NCBI GenBank assembly: GCA_025267735.1
Contig: CM046311.1
Coordinates: 28,687,399 to 28,751,398 of the forward strand
Reading direction: 5' to 3'
Source: Mactra quadrangularis
Lineage: Eukaryota > Mollusca > Bivalvia > Venerida > Mactridae
DNA length: 64,000 nt
The notes under the pieces are model-generated. The model did not search any database. It was not told the DNA's origin and saw only the letters and a list, made by a program, of their open reading frames with translations. A program made the position numbers and the translations under genes. This document shows, piece by piece, positions 37,865-49,662 of this stretch (position 1 is its first letter; every line of letters begins with the position of its first letter).

Positions 37865-37913
<49 letters not shown>
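37839..37913 (+). repeat. TTA microsatellite
   Basis: About 24 TTA units with one TCA interruption. The preceding CTTAAGAAGTACTCATCTTT and AGATAAAGATA look like a retroelement 3' end with a TTA tail, but no body was recognised. Confidence 0.8.
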
Positions 37914-40829
37914 CGTTGTTCAAATTAGGAAGTTGTAAATGACCACATCAGTGGTCAGTGAGATTTTCTGTGAGCAAACAATTTTCACTGAATACTGTTT
38001 TTCTTCTTGACTTATATTTTGATATCATATTTAGATGTACATGTATACATCATTAAACTTGTGCAGATTAATGTAATATATCTGAACAAAATATATCTAT
38101 TGTTCATATATATCTTTAATTCCAGATGATATTCCTAATATATCTTTGGGCCCATTAGGCCAACCTATTTACATGCTTGAAATATACAGAACAGAACTGT
38201 ACAACTCAGGTTAGCTATACATGTAGCACCATGTGTGTATACAGGGTTGATAAGTAGCAATGTTTGAAATAAATAGCCACGTGCATGTGGTGTTGAAATA
38301 AATGACTAGAAAAATCTAGATAAATGATTATATACAAAATGGAGTTAAATTTTTAAGTAAAATTTACTAGTTACATAATACAGGTATTTGTGAATAATTT
38401 GATGAAAATCAGTTCTTACTGGCGTATCAAAAATTATTTATCGCAGTTATTATAATAAAGTATGAATCTATAACTTATCGATTTCACATAAATTCATTAT
38501 CATTTTTTGGTTTTATTGATCACCACATGAAGAAATTTTGTAAAACATATATTGCTGATTTAATAACATTTGTCAAAAAAAATGTAACTTTTGTTTAAAA
38601 AAATGACTTCGATCATGTTGCATGTTTATAATGTTTGCTGGAGTAATATTTGAATATACATTATGTTTCTTAAATTTTTACTCTATTAATGCCATTTGTA
38701 ATGATTCTATGAATAATTATTTTGTATATATCATTAGATATAAATTTATACACTTTAGAAGGAGAATGAATATTCTTATGTTACATAAGTTGACCACTGG
38801 GTTCACAAGTACTGACCACCGATCCAGTGAATACATGCAGCCCGCCTTATTGCGTAAGACTTGCCATATATTCACTAAAACGGTACATTTTCTAGCATTG
38901 CATAAAATAATAAAGCGCGTTTCGTCGGGTGAGAGCAACACTGCTGTATAAAAATATGTAAAATTTAATCAAAAACCCAAATTAGGCATACTGTTCCTTA
39001 AATATTCAAATCCATCCAAATCATCATAGTTAATGTTTTCATGGAATTAATTAAAGGAACGGTAAAAATGGGTATTTTAATAAGATTAAATAATACGTCT
39101 TTTATTCCACGTAATATGAAGAGTACCAAAAAGTACAATGATTTATTACATCATTACAACAAACACTCATGCATGTTCATGAAATACTACAGAAAACAAA
39201 TTATACATTCATGGTCGTAATACTGCATTCATACGGCGGTTTAAAAGACACAATGATTATTGTCAACGTTTATAATGACCCTTGATAGCTGTAACCGAAA
39301 ATGTTTTATTCAAACGATGTTGCTCAACTTGATAGAAATAGAAACATATCTTAAAGGTCTAACTATCTATCATGTTTAAATATAAAAGTCTAAAGTTAAC
39401 TCCGATGAGTCCTAACGCGTAAATTCACCAATCTTGTTGGTTTCGTGGTTATTTGAATATAAAATGACCGATCAATCTAGTCGCGTGTCAAATTGAAATT
39501 CGAGATTTCTGTGACTTCATTTAAGGTGAAATATAATGGACCCGTAACATGTGGCCAGGCGCCCGTGGTTTTGTATAAAAACTTGCATTCATACCTTGCA
39601 CTTCAACTCTTCATTCATCAAATTATTTTGTCATTAAGGGGTCGCGATCTCAGGTCCATTCAATGTTTGATACTGTCAGCTAAATCGTTTAAACTCAATC
39701 AACCGAAGTTAAATGTAAGAAAGAAAAGGAATAAAGGAAATTATATATTTCAATTCATATAAGTTTGGCTTTACATAATGATACACTTATATACAAATTG
39801 TCTTTAATGGCATGTTTGTATATTCATACTCTAAATTTACTGTTTTAGGGAAGAAGATTCACATCAAATTCTGCACATAATGCATTCTTATGTAGCTGTA
39901 GCGGACCCTTGTGAACCTAAACAATCATCATATTTTTGTAAGCCATGAATAGGATCCTATTATGTCGGCTCTAATATTGCACGTTAACTAAATCAGTTAT
40001 AAGAAGTATACAATTAATGATTCAAAATACTGAAATAGATTAAAACACATTTGAATTAGCACATCTTTGGGCTAAGTAATTGCTAAATGACAAAAATATG
40101 CACAGCTTATTTAATTAGCTGTAATAATGATGTTTCATTAGCGCTGTGATATGAATACTACTCATTTAACTATCATTATTATTAATTTATTTTATTAACA
40201 AGGTGTCGATTATTTCCTAATGATGACTGTAATTATGATAATAAAATAATTGTATTGTGAAGATGAATAAATAGTGTTCATTTAAATATATCAATCTGCT
40301 CATTCACAGATTTCAACGTACATGTATATAACAGTTTTTCTGAATCATATGATATTGTATAGAATCATTTTGGAAGCATTGAAACTGTGACTTCAGTTGT
40401 TAAATGATACTGTAAAAGACGGTGATTTTATGGATAAAAAGATACCCCTTTAGTAAAGGTAAAATGATTTTCAGTACTTTTGTTTGTGACTTTTAATTTA
40501 TATTTGGAAAATTTTCACGAACTATTGGTCAGCATGTTTTAAATATTACGAATTTATTCATTTAACCAAATATATACACCGACAGGTAAGTTTGAAATAT
40601 CAAATTAAACAACCCTCTAAGAGAACAGCTTTAATATTAGTTTATGTAGGGCTATCTCAAACAAGTATATCTATATTAAAAGAATTAAATTAAATTGATT
40701 TAATTAAAAGGGAAATTAGAACTATGTAAATTAAAAAAAAGTGTATCATTTGAAGATTAAAATTTAATTTGGGAAAATTTAAAAGTCAAATGAGGTAATC
40801 AAATTATACTAAGTTTATATAAGACATAC

Positions 40830-40944
40830 CTTCCAGCATTTTGTTCCGACTAATCATGTCGGCAAGTGAAGCCGGCGGGCTTCCCGGACTCCCCGTCGGC
40901 GGTGGTAAATATCCGTTGTGCGTGGACTCCAACCCGACGCTCAT
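40830..40944 (-). CDS. lhx3: LIM-homeobox protein Lhx3/4, coding exon 1 (start codon, N-terminus)
   Basis: Open from ATG at 40944-40942: MSVGLESTHNGYLPPPTGSP and onward to NKMLE, 38 codons plus one base. The donor is CTGGAAG followed by GTATGT. The single overhanging G joins the CG of exon 2 to give Ala, so LIM1 begins within a few residues, as in known Lhx3/4 N-termini. GC content rises here relative to the introns. The Pro/Gly/Ser-rich N-terminus is not conserved, and the start is chosen because it is the first ATG of the open frame, in the fair context GAA ATG A. Vertebrate Lhx3 uses alternative first exons. A second first exon elsewhere in intron 1 or upstream cannot be excluded. Confidence 0.85.
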
Positions 40945-41660
40945 TTCAAAGAAAAGTCCCAAAAAATTTAATGATTTTTTCCTCGATAAAATCTAGGCCA
41001 CACTTTGGTCCTAATAAAATCCAATCTGTATAAAATGGAATTCCCACAATACGAGTTTTCTAATACCCTCTTATCTTTCTACTTCTAAATTGGACAGATC
41101 CGAGGTTAGATTTTGTTGTTCTACCAAACTTTCAATTCTTATTAAATACTGACAATAGTTATTGGTTCTACGTCTCACATAGCACTTGCAGACGACAAAT
41201 CGAAGAACCACGTGACTTTTCTATGAATATTTATGAGCATGGCATTGATTATTTGGAAACGCACGAGAAAGGGGGTGTGTCCAAGCGAACGATGCTCTTT
41301 TGTGATTTCACCGCTGTCATTAGGCGGGCTGAATCGATCGTGAAGCAAGGGTATGATAATATATGAGCTAGCGAACCAGAGAGCTGTACTCGACGTTAAC
41401 ACTAGAAGGAGTGTGGAACACTCATCTCATCTGTTATACAAGTAATGTTTCCAAGAAACGTTCCTGGACTCTCTTTCCTATACGTAGATGATCTCAGTAA
41501 ATACAAAATCTACTCACAACATTAAAAGTATTTTTAATCAAGTAAAGTAGACTTTGTGATAAGACGTATTTGTTACTAGGCGACACTTTTATACAACGTC
41601 TACTCTTCAAAATGATAGTGTAGTCACATATAAAGTGTATATATATGTATATATTTTATA

Positions 41661-41940
41661 CTGGGTTTAACACCATGTCAACACATTTGTTAGGTTATTT
41701 TACGGCGTCCTGCGCACTTAACCTAGCTTTCTTGGACCCTTGTCTATAACCAGTACTCATCTACCCTTCCACAAGGCCGTAAACATCTCCATATACCTGA
41801 TTAATGGAAAAACATTGACATTATTGTCAAAGTTTCGTGGAACGGTATAATCTCCACGAATGAGATTCGAACCAGTAACCTCTTCTCTACACGATATTCG
41901 AAATCCCGACACGTTTTCAACTGCGCTACCGACCTAGGTT
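41661..41940 (-). mobile_element. SINE family A copy
   Basis: Aligned to 18473-18752 along its length: tail complement CTGGGTTTAACACCATGTCA, body ACTTAACCTAGCTTTCTTGG and CTTCCACAAGGCCGTAAACA, B-box complement GAGATTCGAACC, A-box complement CAACTGCGCTACCGACC. Confidence 0.8.
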
Positions 41941-42011
41941 GTAAATAAATATGATAATACATCAAAATATAGCCAGCGAGGACTGGGGAGGGTAGTGAGG
42001 AATGACATTTT

Positions 42012-42182
42012 GGTGGGTTTAATGCCGTAGAGTCACATTGTATAGGTCATATCATGGCGGTCAGTCAACCTACATACCGTTTCTGGAAAGTCTAAATCTT
42101 AGGATTTAGCTGCTAACCATTTACTAGGTGCATACTTCTGTCAGTGACTTATAACTGCTCTATTTGATTTAAAATCAGTAAC
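42012..42182 (-). mobile_element. SINE family B copy
   Basis: It carries GGGTTTAATGCCGTAGAGTC, ATAGGTCATATCATGGCGGT and ACTTCTGTCAGTGACT, shared with 22145, 55771 and 57960. It begins within 75 bp of the family-A copy, and the head is missing. Confidence 0.7.
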
Positions 42183-43178
42183 AATTCAATATTGGTGGAT
42201 TTGCGGTTACAATTCGACAAACGACCTCTGATAGTACGAGGCCAAGTAAATCTTTTCTACATAAAATCTTAAGACAAACACCATCGCAAATAGATAATTA
42301 TCTACCTTAACGCCATCTATGTTCACATGGATCTGCATGTACCTTGCAAAGCTAGCGAAAAATACATTTATATTTCATAAAAAAATCAGAATCTTTACGA
42401 GAAAAACAATCGTAAGTCAACTGCAACATCATTATGCAATGTTTAACTCTTTCCCTGGTCAAATCCTCTCTAGGCTTACAATATTCTTTTTATACATGCT
42501 ACTTAATAAATTTCAATTAATTTTCTAATTTTCCGCGTCAAAAATTATAACATCGATCATAACTCAACGTTTGATAGTGGTTTGGTAATAGATATTACGT
42601 ATTGCCAGAATGTTCATGCAAGTGTTGAGAAATCAAACCAGGTCGTTGAAATCGAACGCGATACACGTCCGATCCTCGAAGACACCAGATAAATTGGTTT
42701 TACAGTTATTTGAAATTCCAGTTAGTATAGAATATAAAATTGATGATAATAAAAAAATGAGGAAATAGTACACCTAAAGTACAGCGTTCTCCAGAAGTCC
42801 ATGGACCAAGTTTTGTTTTAGAATAAATTGATATATATAATACAATGTATTTACCCTTGAAAAACTAGCAAAGCTATGTCAGAGTAAATTTCAAAATAAG
42901 TATTACATGTAATTAGTTCATCAACATATAATTCAAACTATGTTACATAAATAATCTTTAATTATAGCTAAGATTACTTGCCAAATCAGTTGTTTTAGCT
43001 TCATTTGTTCAAAAACTTCATTGTGCACTGAACGACCAGAGTAAAAAAAACATGAATTAATAATTACCGTATACGCATGACCAATAATTTACAGTCACTG
43101 TTCATGAGCCCTTGGTGCTGCTCAAATAAAATGTAAAATTACAGCAGAATAACTCATCGGCTATAACATTGGACTTTT

Positions 43179-43377
43179 TATTGGTAAATTTTATTCAACT
43201 GTTAGTGGGACACATATTAACCCTTCTGGTTTAAATACTCACAGCATTTGTTTTGTACTCTCTATCGATAAAAATGGTCGCTCGTATCTATGTACGCATA
43301 ATCGAACAATTATCTAGTATCTAAATCAACGGATTAATGTATTCACCAGTGCCAGTTGAATAAAACATAACAATACC
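43179..43377. mobile_element. Foldback MITE, TTCAACTGTTAGTGG family, copy 3
   Basis: The left arm is ATTTTATTCAACTGTTAGTG then TTAACCCTTCTGGTTTAAAT. The right arm, on the other strand, is GTTTTATTCAACTGGCACTG then TTAATCCGTTGATTTA. The outermost right bases are GGTATTGTTA. It is longer than copy 1 in the loop region. Confidence 0.65.
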
Positions 43378-44183
43378 TAAACGCCAAAGTAAACTATTCG
43401 TGGATGTTTTGGGGATACTAAAAATATTAATTTCAATACAACAAGTTGCAGGAACAGCGTTAAATTCATTACTCTGTATGTTGTATCAACGCATAAAATC
43501 AAAAACTTTAACGTAGCATTATACTTTTTTACGAGTATTATGCTTATTACCATCATCTCGCAAATTTACTTTGACATCACATGTAAATTCTAGGGAGATA
43601 AAGTTTTGAGTATATTTACTGTTACCGAGTGCACATATATTGATGACGTAGCGGTTCATTGTGCACACATACTATCTCATGCACTCATTCATCTAGCCGT
43701 TGTATACTGTCTGTCATTGATAAAATAATACCAGCAGCATTATAACCGTTGTCTATAAATGACGCTAACGACATCGTAACTTCTGTATTTAACTATCTCT
43801 CAACACTTATGCTCAAATCACTGCAGATAGATATCGCCGCCATGACACCTACATTCGGTCTACCTTTGTGTTCTCCATGTAACTCTCGATGGGTGTCGTC
43901 ACGTACAGCCGAAATTTTAAAATCTCGCGTGAACTCTCGTGGTATTAGGTGTGATATCACGGTGTAAACTCAATGATGGTCATATACACTAAAAGTTCAA
44001 GCATATACTTATACACAAAACAAAGAAAACAAAAACAGCAACAAAAGATCAAACAGAAAATTTAAAAATGAGGTGAGAAAACAACGTGTTTATTACAGTG
44101 CATGCTGGTTGCTTGGTGAACATTATGACAACATAATATACGCAGGAGTGTTTCATGGTGTTTCAGTCTTTGTTTGAAATAGA

Positions 44184-44342
44184 CCCCGTTATACAACAAT
44201 TCTTTTTTTCAGCCAGCTCATCCAACCAGCCTCCCTGGACTTCTTTTTACCAGTATTCACTTACCTTTCCACGGGGAGTCGACAAGTGCTTATTACATCA
44301 ATGCAGAACGACATAATTGTCGAATTGCATGTAAAGGCGTTG
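44184..44342 (-). mobile_element. Degenerate SINE family A remnant
   Basis: It contains CCTCCCTGGACTTCTTTTTA and CCTTTCCACGGGGAGTCGAC, alignable to the body of family A, then GACATAATTGTCGAATT. Neither head nor tail is clear. Confidence 0.4.
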
Positions 44343-44598
44343 CCGGCATCATGCATCGAGCCAAAGACCCTATATGACATATTGTTATATAGAGTCCTTG
44401 ATCGAGCACAGTTTTATGAATTCGAAATCAGTCTTGCATAATGTACCGTTCAAGCGACAAGTTTTGAAATAAATAGGAACGAAATAAAAATATTTGTTTA
44501 CATTCTCTGCTATCAAATAACGATAAATAAAGTGATCATTTGCATTATATGCACTTGATATATGTTACCACCGTTATATACTTTGTTATATAATATAT

Positions 44599-44969
44599 AG
44601 TACCCACCAAAAGTTTGGAGACATTTTCAGATTGAAGGCCTATTGAATAACTATTAGCTAAAATTTGATAACTGTTAATTTTGAAATGCTTTGTAGTTTG
44701 CGTGATTTTTGTGGTGAGCATTATAATTATAACTGAGACTACAAAAATAGCATAAACTTTTGTTATGAAAAATTATTACAATAAACATGATTTTGGAGGT
44801 GTACGATATCAGATGTTGAATTTTATAAAGTGTTACATTCATGAAATTTGTTTTCATTTTACCACAAACCATACTTAAATGTATTAAAAAATGATTCTAC
44901 AAAAATAATCATTAAAATTCAAGAATTGAAGTTATTATTTTTTTGTCTCCAAACGTTTGCTGGGTACTG
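44599..44969. mobile_element. Tc1/mariner-like MITE, GTTTGGAGACA family, copy B
   Basis: The left end is AGTACCCACCAAAAGTTTGG then AGACA. The right end, on the other strand, is AGTACCCAGCAAACGTTTGG then AGACA. TA-rich flanks. The interior aligns with copy A at 26736-27107. Non-coding. Confidence 0.75.
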
Positions 44970-45554
44970 TATAAACGTGTAGTGTATAAAGCTATATAGG
45001 ATGTAATATACGTTCTAAATAATTATATATGACTTAATAACTTACATCTGTTATATTGTAAATATTTGTTTCTAATGGTCAGAATGGCTTTTAGAATTCA
45101 TGAACAATTGAGATTAAAGATTGTTCTCACATTTTAATGACGACAAAGTAAAAACAGTGTTGAAAATATGCTCTTGTGAGTTAGTACATATAATTGACGA
45201 CTCCGGGTTGTTAAGTTATGGAAAGGTCCATTGATTATGACATTAATTAAAATAAAATTTGCTCAACATAAATTTGCTCATCATTACCGATTGTGCTCGT
45301 CTGCTTATAGAATGGTATTAATTAAGCTACTCGATGAGCTTTATGTTACGTTTATCACAATTCAAGAATTCATATATGATAAAATTTACTGCAATAAAGG
45401 TGCTCTAAAGACCAAACTAACTGCAATTAACAAGCTGCTTTAAATTTCAACGAATTGTAAAAAAGATGCTCAAAAGTACCAATGAAACGCAAACAAGTTC
45501 AAAGTTTTAAAGAACAGAAACATTCTGACGGTAAGCTTGTATAACTCCTTTTTA

Positions 45555-45799
45555 TTGGGTTGTGTCAACACAAATTATGACCATTTTACGGCGGCTAGCT
45601 CATCTTACCTAGCTTTTTTACAACCAATACTCATCGGCCCTTACACAAGGCCGATAATTTCTTCAAAAACCTTATTGATGGAGAATGATCAAAATTGATT
45701 CCATTGAATGGTATATTTAGCCAGGTAAGGCTCCAACCAACAACCACATCAGGACTTCAGATTCCAAATCCTGCCCATTGACTAGTACACCACAGACTA
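45555..45799 (-). mobile_element. SINE family A, diverged copy
   Basis: It shares ACCATTTTACGGCGGCTAGC, CATCTTACCTAGCTTTTTTA and CAAGGCCGATAA with the family. The tRNA-like head at its right end has decayed. Confidence 0.6.
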
Positions 45800-45926
45800 G
45801 AATGCTTATATCTCTTTAAAACAGGAATTAAGTGTAATTTTTTGAATGATAGAAAAAAACATGTTGAAACCGCAATCACATCACAGTGATATAGTGCACT
45901 CTGATTCAAGTTCGTACGCTGTTTTG

Positions 45927-45975
45927 TATTCGAACAATCTCGGCGATCTTTTACGAAGATATACCTCGGATATCA
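45927..45975. mobile_element. Fragment of the CATTCGGAAC-ended MITE family
   Basis: TATTCGAACAATCTCGGCGA then TCTTTTACGAAGATATACCTCGG-like sequence matches the 70-bp element at 5351-5420 in order. The second terminus is lost and no duplication was seen. Confidence 0.45.
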
Positions 45976-46214
45976 GACATAGTAGGAAAACAACCAAGTT
46001 ATGAGGCAGGGTCGATAACTCGCTGGCAAGTAGTGTTTCTGCATGGCCGTGATTTTGTTTATATTTGCAAACGAGTTTTTTTCTAATTAGCTACATTACA
46101 ACTTTATGAGATCTTTCCCACTGCAAATGGCCAAGGTTAATTTACATATATATTGGATCACGACCATCTGTCTTTTTTGTTTACACACTTCACGTCTCTG
46201 ATTTACGTTGTTAA

Positions 46215-46836
46215 GGTGGTATGGTACATCTGACTTTTTTTAGATTTGCATATAATTGTTGGTACCGTTGTAAACTTGACGATATTTCCGATTCGGATCT
46301 ACACTTTATTTGACGTCATTATTGTTAATAACGTTACCATGACGTCGTAAACATGACGACCGCGTGCACTTTTTACGTCAGTCGACAATGGTAAGAAAAC
46401 GTCTATTATGTGTTGCTAAATCTTTATTTTCCGCGTCCCAGCATCAAATTATACATCAATTTAAAGCTTACATCATTATCTACCACCTGAACAGTGTAAA
46501 TATACGTTTAATATTAAAATATTCGAAAGAGACAAAAACTTCCGAATTGGCAACAACAGAAAAAATCTAGAAAATTTGCCTTCAAATCGGTTTTATGAAA
46601 AATCTGCCCGATAAATTTTTGCCAAGTTTTGATATGATGTAAAGCATGGTATAGACTTTCATACAGCAAAATTTGAGAAAAGTTGTCTATACGATTTTTC
46701 CGCTAAATGTGTTTAAGTATTATCGGTATGACGTCTAAAACCTCATTCTGACGTCAAGATAAAGGATTGTCTGTTTGTCAAAACCACGAATACTTGTTCA
46801 TATGTTTTATTTTTCTAGACAAAATGACCAGGAACA
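46215..46836 (+). repeat. Left 622-bp inverted arm of the TTAA element
   Basis: It begins GGTGGTATGGTAC and ends AATGACCAGGAACA. It includes several GACGTC-type words. A reading frame at 46364-46570 lies within it and is not conserved as protein in the other arm. Confidence 0.88.
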
Positions 46837-47307
46837 TGAACATATATGAAAGTTAAATAGTTTTAACATACAAATTTAACATAAAATTTTATATAAAGTA
46901 AGCCTTTATACATCCCTAGATACATTTACTCATGCATTCAATTGACTGAATTTGGAACTTAAATTGGAGGGTGTTTCCGTCCATGCACAGGTGATCAAAT
47001 CAAAGTTTGTTACACATTATTGCTGAAAAGCACTCACGAGAGAGTAAACAGTATTGTTCTGTGTGGTCTGACTATGCTCAACAAAATAGACAACTCCGTA
47101 CATCTTAAATGATTTTGCCGCTGTATTCCATATACTCGTATTCTTTAATATCGACATGACTTTGTTGTCGCCTTCAAAAAGAAATTATTTATGCCGTGTA
47201 TATTATATAAGTATTAAATCAGCATTTATACCTTTATACATATTGATATTTCATATATATGCGTGCAAACTATTTTTAAAAGTTGAAAACACATGGACAA
47301 TGGTGAT

Positions 47308-47380
47308 CGATTTTTCGCAACATGCGTTCAAGTGTTATCGGTACGACGTCAAAAACGTCATTTTGACGACAAGATATAGT
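47308..47380 (+). repeat. Diverged internal third copy of part of the arm
   Basis: CGATTTTTCGCAACATGCGT then TCAAGTGTTATCGGTACGAC aligns with 46692-46766 of the left arm in the same orientation, through the following GACGACAAGATA. It is older than the arm pair, judged by its divergence. Confidence 0.65.
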
Positions 47381-48666
47381 GCTGTAGTATACAACTCGGC
47401 ATTGGATAAAAAGACTTTCTCTTGAAATTTTACTATAATTGCAAACGTTTTAAGAGCTAGCCAAATAAATGTCACCAAGATGAAATTAAAACTATTTATC
47501 TTGAAATCGCAACAAAACAACTTGGGTACAGTCCCGAATTTTTAAAAATAGGTGCATACGTAAATGACGATGCGTCTATCAGTAACTTTATTGTTCCAGA
47601 TGGAAAAGTATTAGCGAATGCCACACATGTAAATGGTTTGAATGTATATGTTTAAAATGGAACAAGGTTGCTTTGTAAATACGCTTGCGAATTTGACGCA
47701 TTTCACCCAAATGAATGACTTTCCTTTTTTATTGACTGAATGGACGCATGACCAGGTAACATAAAAATCTGAATGCACACAACAGTCTCATATTTGACTT
47801 TCAATTCTGTAAAACTGAACTGCATGATATTATCTGATTGATAAGTGATTGGTGATAACTTGTTGATGATTTAAGTCATATAGCGAGCTAAAATTTACGT
47901 GCACTGACAGTTTGAGGATGACCTGACAAGAGGGGAAATATGCACGCTTGTAAACAACACTAACTAAAAAATGTTGAAATCGTCAATGAAAATTAGCTTT
48001 ATGTGACATCAGGACCATACAGACACTTCGGTTTTGTAAAACATCTGGAATTCTGTGGCGAAAATAATGCAAATAGAGATAGTATTTGTTAGTTCTCTTT
48101 TATTAGTTATTGAGTAACTGTATGATATTTGACTTCAAATTCAGGGCTGACATGTCGTTCACTACGGCTTATAACCAAATACTCAGCCACTATGGAAAAC
48201 ACGAACTTGATAAAATACCTCGGCTATTATAAGATTCAGGCATATTGATTCATCTCATAATTGCCGAGTTTTCTCATAAAGGGTCAGTTTTTTACCGATA
48301 AAATACCGCCGTTTTGAATTTTGGTAAAATCTCATGTGTTTTTGATTATTTACCCTTACGTAATATCCTTTATCTATTGTACTATTTTTTTCAAGCTAAA
48401 ATGAGTGTCTTCAGCCAAATTAAAAGGCCGTTATGAAAACACTTGATTATTAACATTATATTACTACATTACTTTCTTTCATATTACTGTGTGAAGGAAG
48501 ATTTTTTATGTTATGCTTATCATTCGCCTTGCATTTTCCATTTGATTTTCATACTTTTGAATAAGAGTTTGTACTCAACAATATAAGTAAAAAATTAAAA
48601 ATGCTGATTTTATACATTATTTATAATATTCAATACATAAACTATACAATCTTTATATATTTTTCT

Positions 48667-49288
48667 TGTTCCTGGTCATTTTGTCTAGAAAAATAAAACA
48701 TATGAACAAGTATTCGCGGTTATGATAAACAGACAATCCTTTATCTTGACGTCAGAATGACGTTTTTGACGTCATACCGATAATACTTAAACGCATATAG
48801 CGGAAAAATCGTATAGACAACTTTTCTCAAATTCTGCTGTATGAAAGTCTATACCATGCTTCACATCATATCAAAACTTGGCAAAAATTTATCGGGCAGA
48901 TTTTTCATAAAACCGATTTGAAGGCAAATTTTCTAGATTTTTTCTGTTGTTGCCAATTCGGAAGTTTTTGTCTCTTTCGAATATTTTAATATTAAACGTA
49001 TATTTACACTGTTCAGGTGGTAGATAATGATGTAAGCTTTAAATTGATGTATAATTTGATGCTGGGACGCGGAAAATAAGGATTTAGCAACACATTATAG
49101 ACGTTTTTTTACCATTATCGACTGACGTAAAAAGTGCTCGCGGTCGTCATGTTTACGACGTCATGGTAACGTTATTAGCAACAATGACGTCAAATAAAGT
49201 GTAGATCCGAATCGGAAATATCGTCAAGTTTACAACGGTACCAAAAATTATATGCAAATCTAAAAAAAGTCAGATGTACCATACCACC
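48667..49288 (-). repeat. Right 622-bp inverted arm of the TTAA element
   Basis: Reverse complement of 46215-46836 with roughly one difference in ten to twenty bases by eye and no net length change. Confidence 0.88.
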
Positions 49289-49292
49289 TTAA

Positions 49293-49662
49293 ACGCGTTT
49301 TAAAAATATTTTATTCGAAGCTATAAGTTCCGAAGTTCATGTTTCAATGTAATGAAAATCGTCGAGGAGTTCGTAGTTGCTGTTTTGCAAATCAAGTCCC
49401 TCCATCGAAATGTCAACATGATAATTAAATAGGAATGTCAAACTGACGTCATATAATTCTATTTAAAGTATATTTTAATAAATAAAAGCCCAACTGTAAA
49501 AATGTTTCCACGTAAACAACCTCACTTTAACCTTGTCAATGGCGGGCATAAAAAATTGAAAGATAAATAAATAGTTAAAAATTAAATATCAAACGGATTA
49601 ATAGTGTATTTTTTACCAAAAATTAAAATGTGGTATTGGATTTTCATTGAGTGTACTTAGAT
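49293..49662 (+). other. Gap between TTAA element and LINE ORF1, probably holding the LINE 5' UTR
   Basis: 370 bp, AT-rich. The LINE 5' end is not recognisable and no target-site duplication could be matched to the 3' end at 55633. Nothing else seen. Confidence 0.4.

Larger units (their letters stand above)
22055..40829. other. lhx3: Lhx3/4 intron 1 (18.8 kb)
   Basis: GT-AG, phase 1. The largest intron, separating the short N-terminal exon from LIM1. It carries most of the DNA transposons of the window (24184-24930, 26736-27107, 27984-29457, 35218-35443), two SINEs, the 142-bp GAACA array, a perfect hairpin and a TTA microsatellite. Stretches 23000-24180, 25000-26700, 33100-33900, 35500-37800 and 38000-40800 show nothing I recognise. 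Short frames such as 38622-38951 are not supported. Confidence 0.85.
40945..46210. other. lhx3: 5' UTR, presumed promoter and upstream flank of Lhx3/4
   Basis: The first hundred or so bases continue the transcript side of exon 1. No TATA box in the right orientation is visible. Beyond that lie two SINEs, a foldback MITE, a degenerate SINE, a Tc1-like MITE, another SINE and a scrap of the 9-bp-duplication MITE family, each listed separately. No protein gene was found, including the short frames at 41175-41402, 43749-43967 and 45231-45443. Confidence 0.6.
46211..49292. mobile_element. 3.08-kb TTAA-flanked non-autonomous transposon with 622-bp inverted arms
   Basis: TTAA lies at 46211-46214 and 49289-49292. 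Between them the ends read GGTGGTATGGTACATCTGAC on both strands, and the arms 46215-46836 and 48667-49288 are reverse complements of equal length (622 bp) with scattered substitutions only. A duplicated TTAA is the target of piggyBac and Kolobok elements. The GGTGG start does not look like the CCY start usual for piggyBac, so Kolobok-like is the better guess. The 1.83-kb middle has no transposase and carries a diverged third piece of the arm. Confidence 0.88.

Noticed and set aside
38622..38951. 109-residue frame, with another frame on the opposite strand
   Set aside because: No recognisable domain. Open on both strands, as chance frames in AT-rich DNA can be.
41029..41035. TATA box upstream of Lhx3/4 exon 1
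   Set aside because: TATAAAA reads on the plus strand, the wrong orientation for this minus-strand gene.
43749..43967. 72-residue frame
   Set aside because: No similarity recognised and no supporting splice or start context.
46364..46570. 68-residue frame in the TTAA element
   Set aside because: It lies in an inverted arm, and the other arm does not preserve it as protein.
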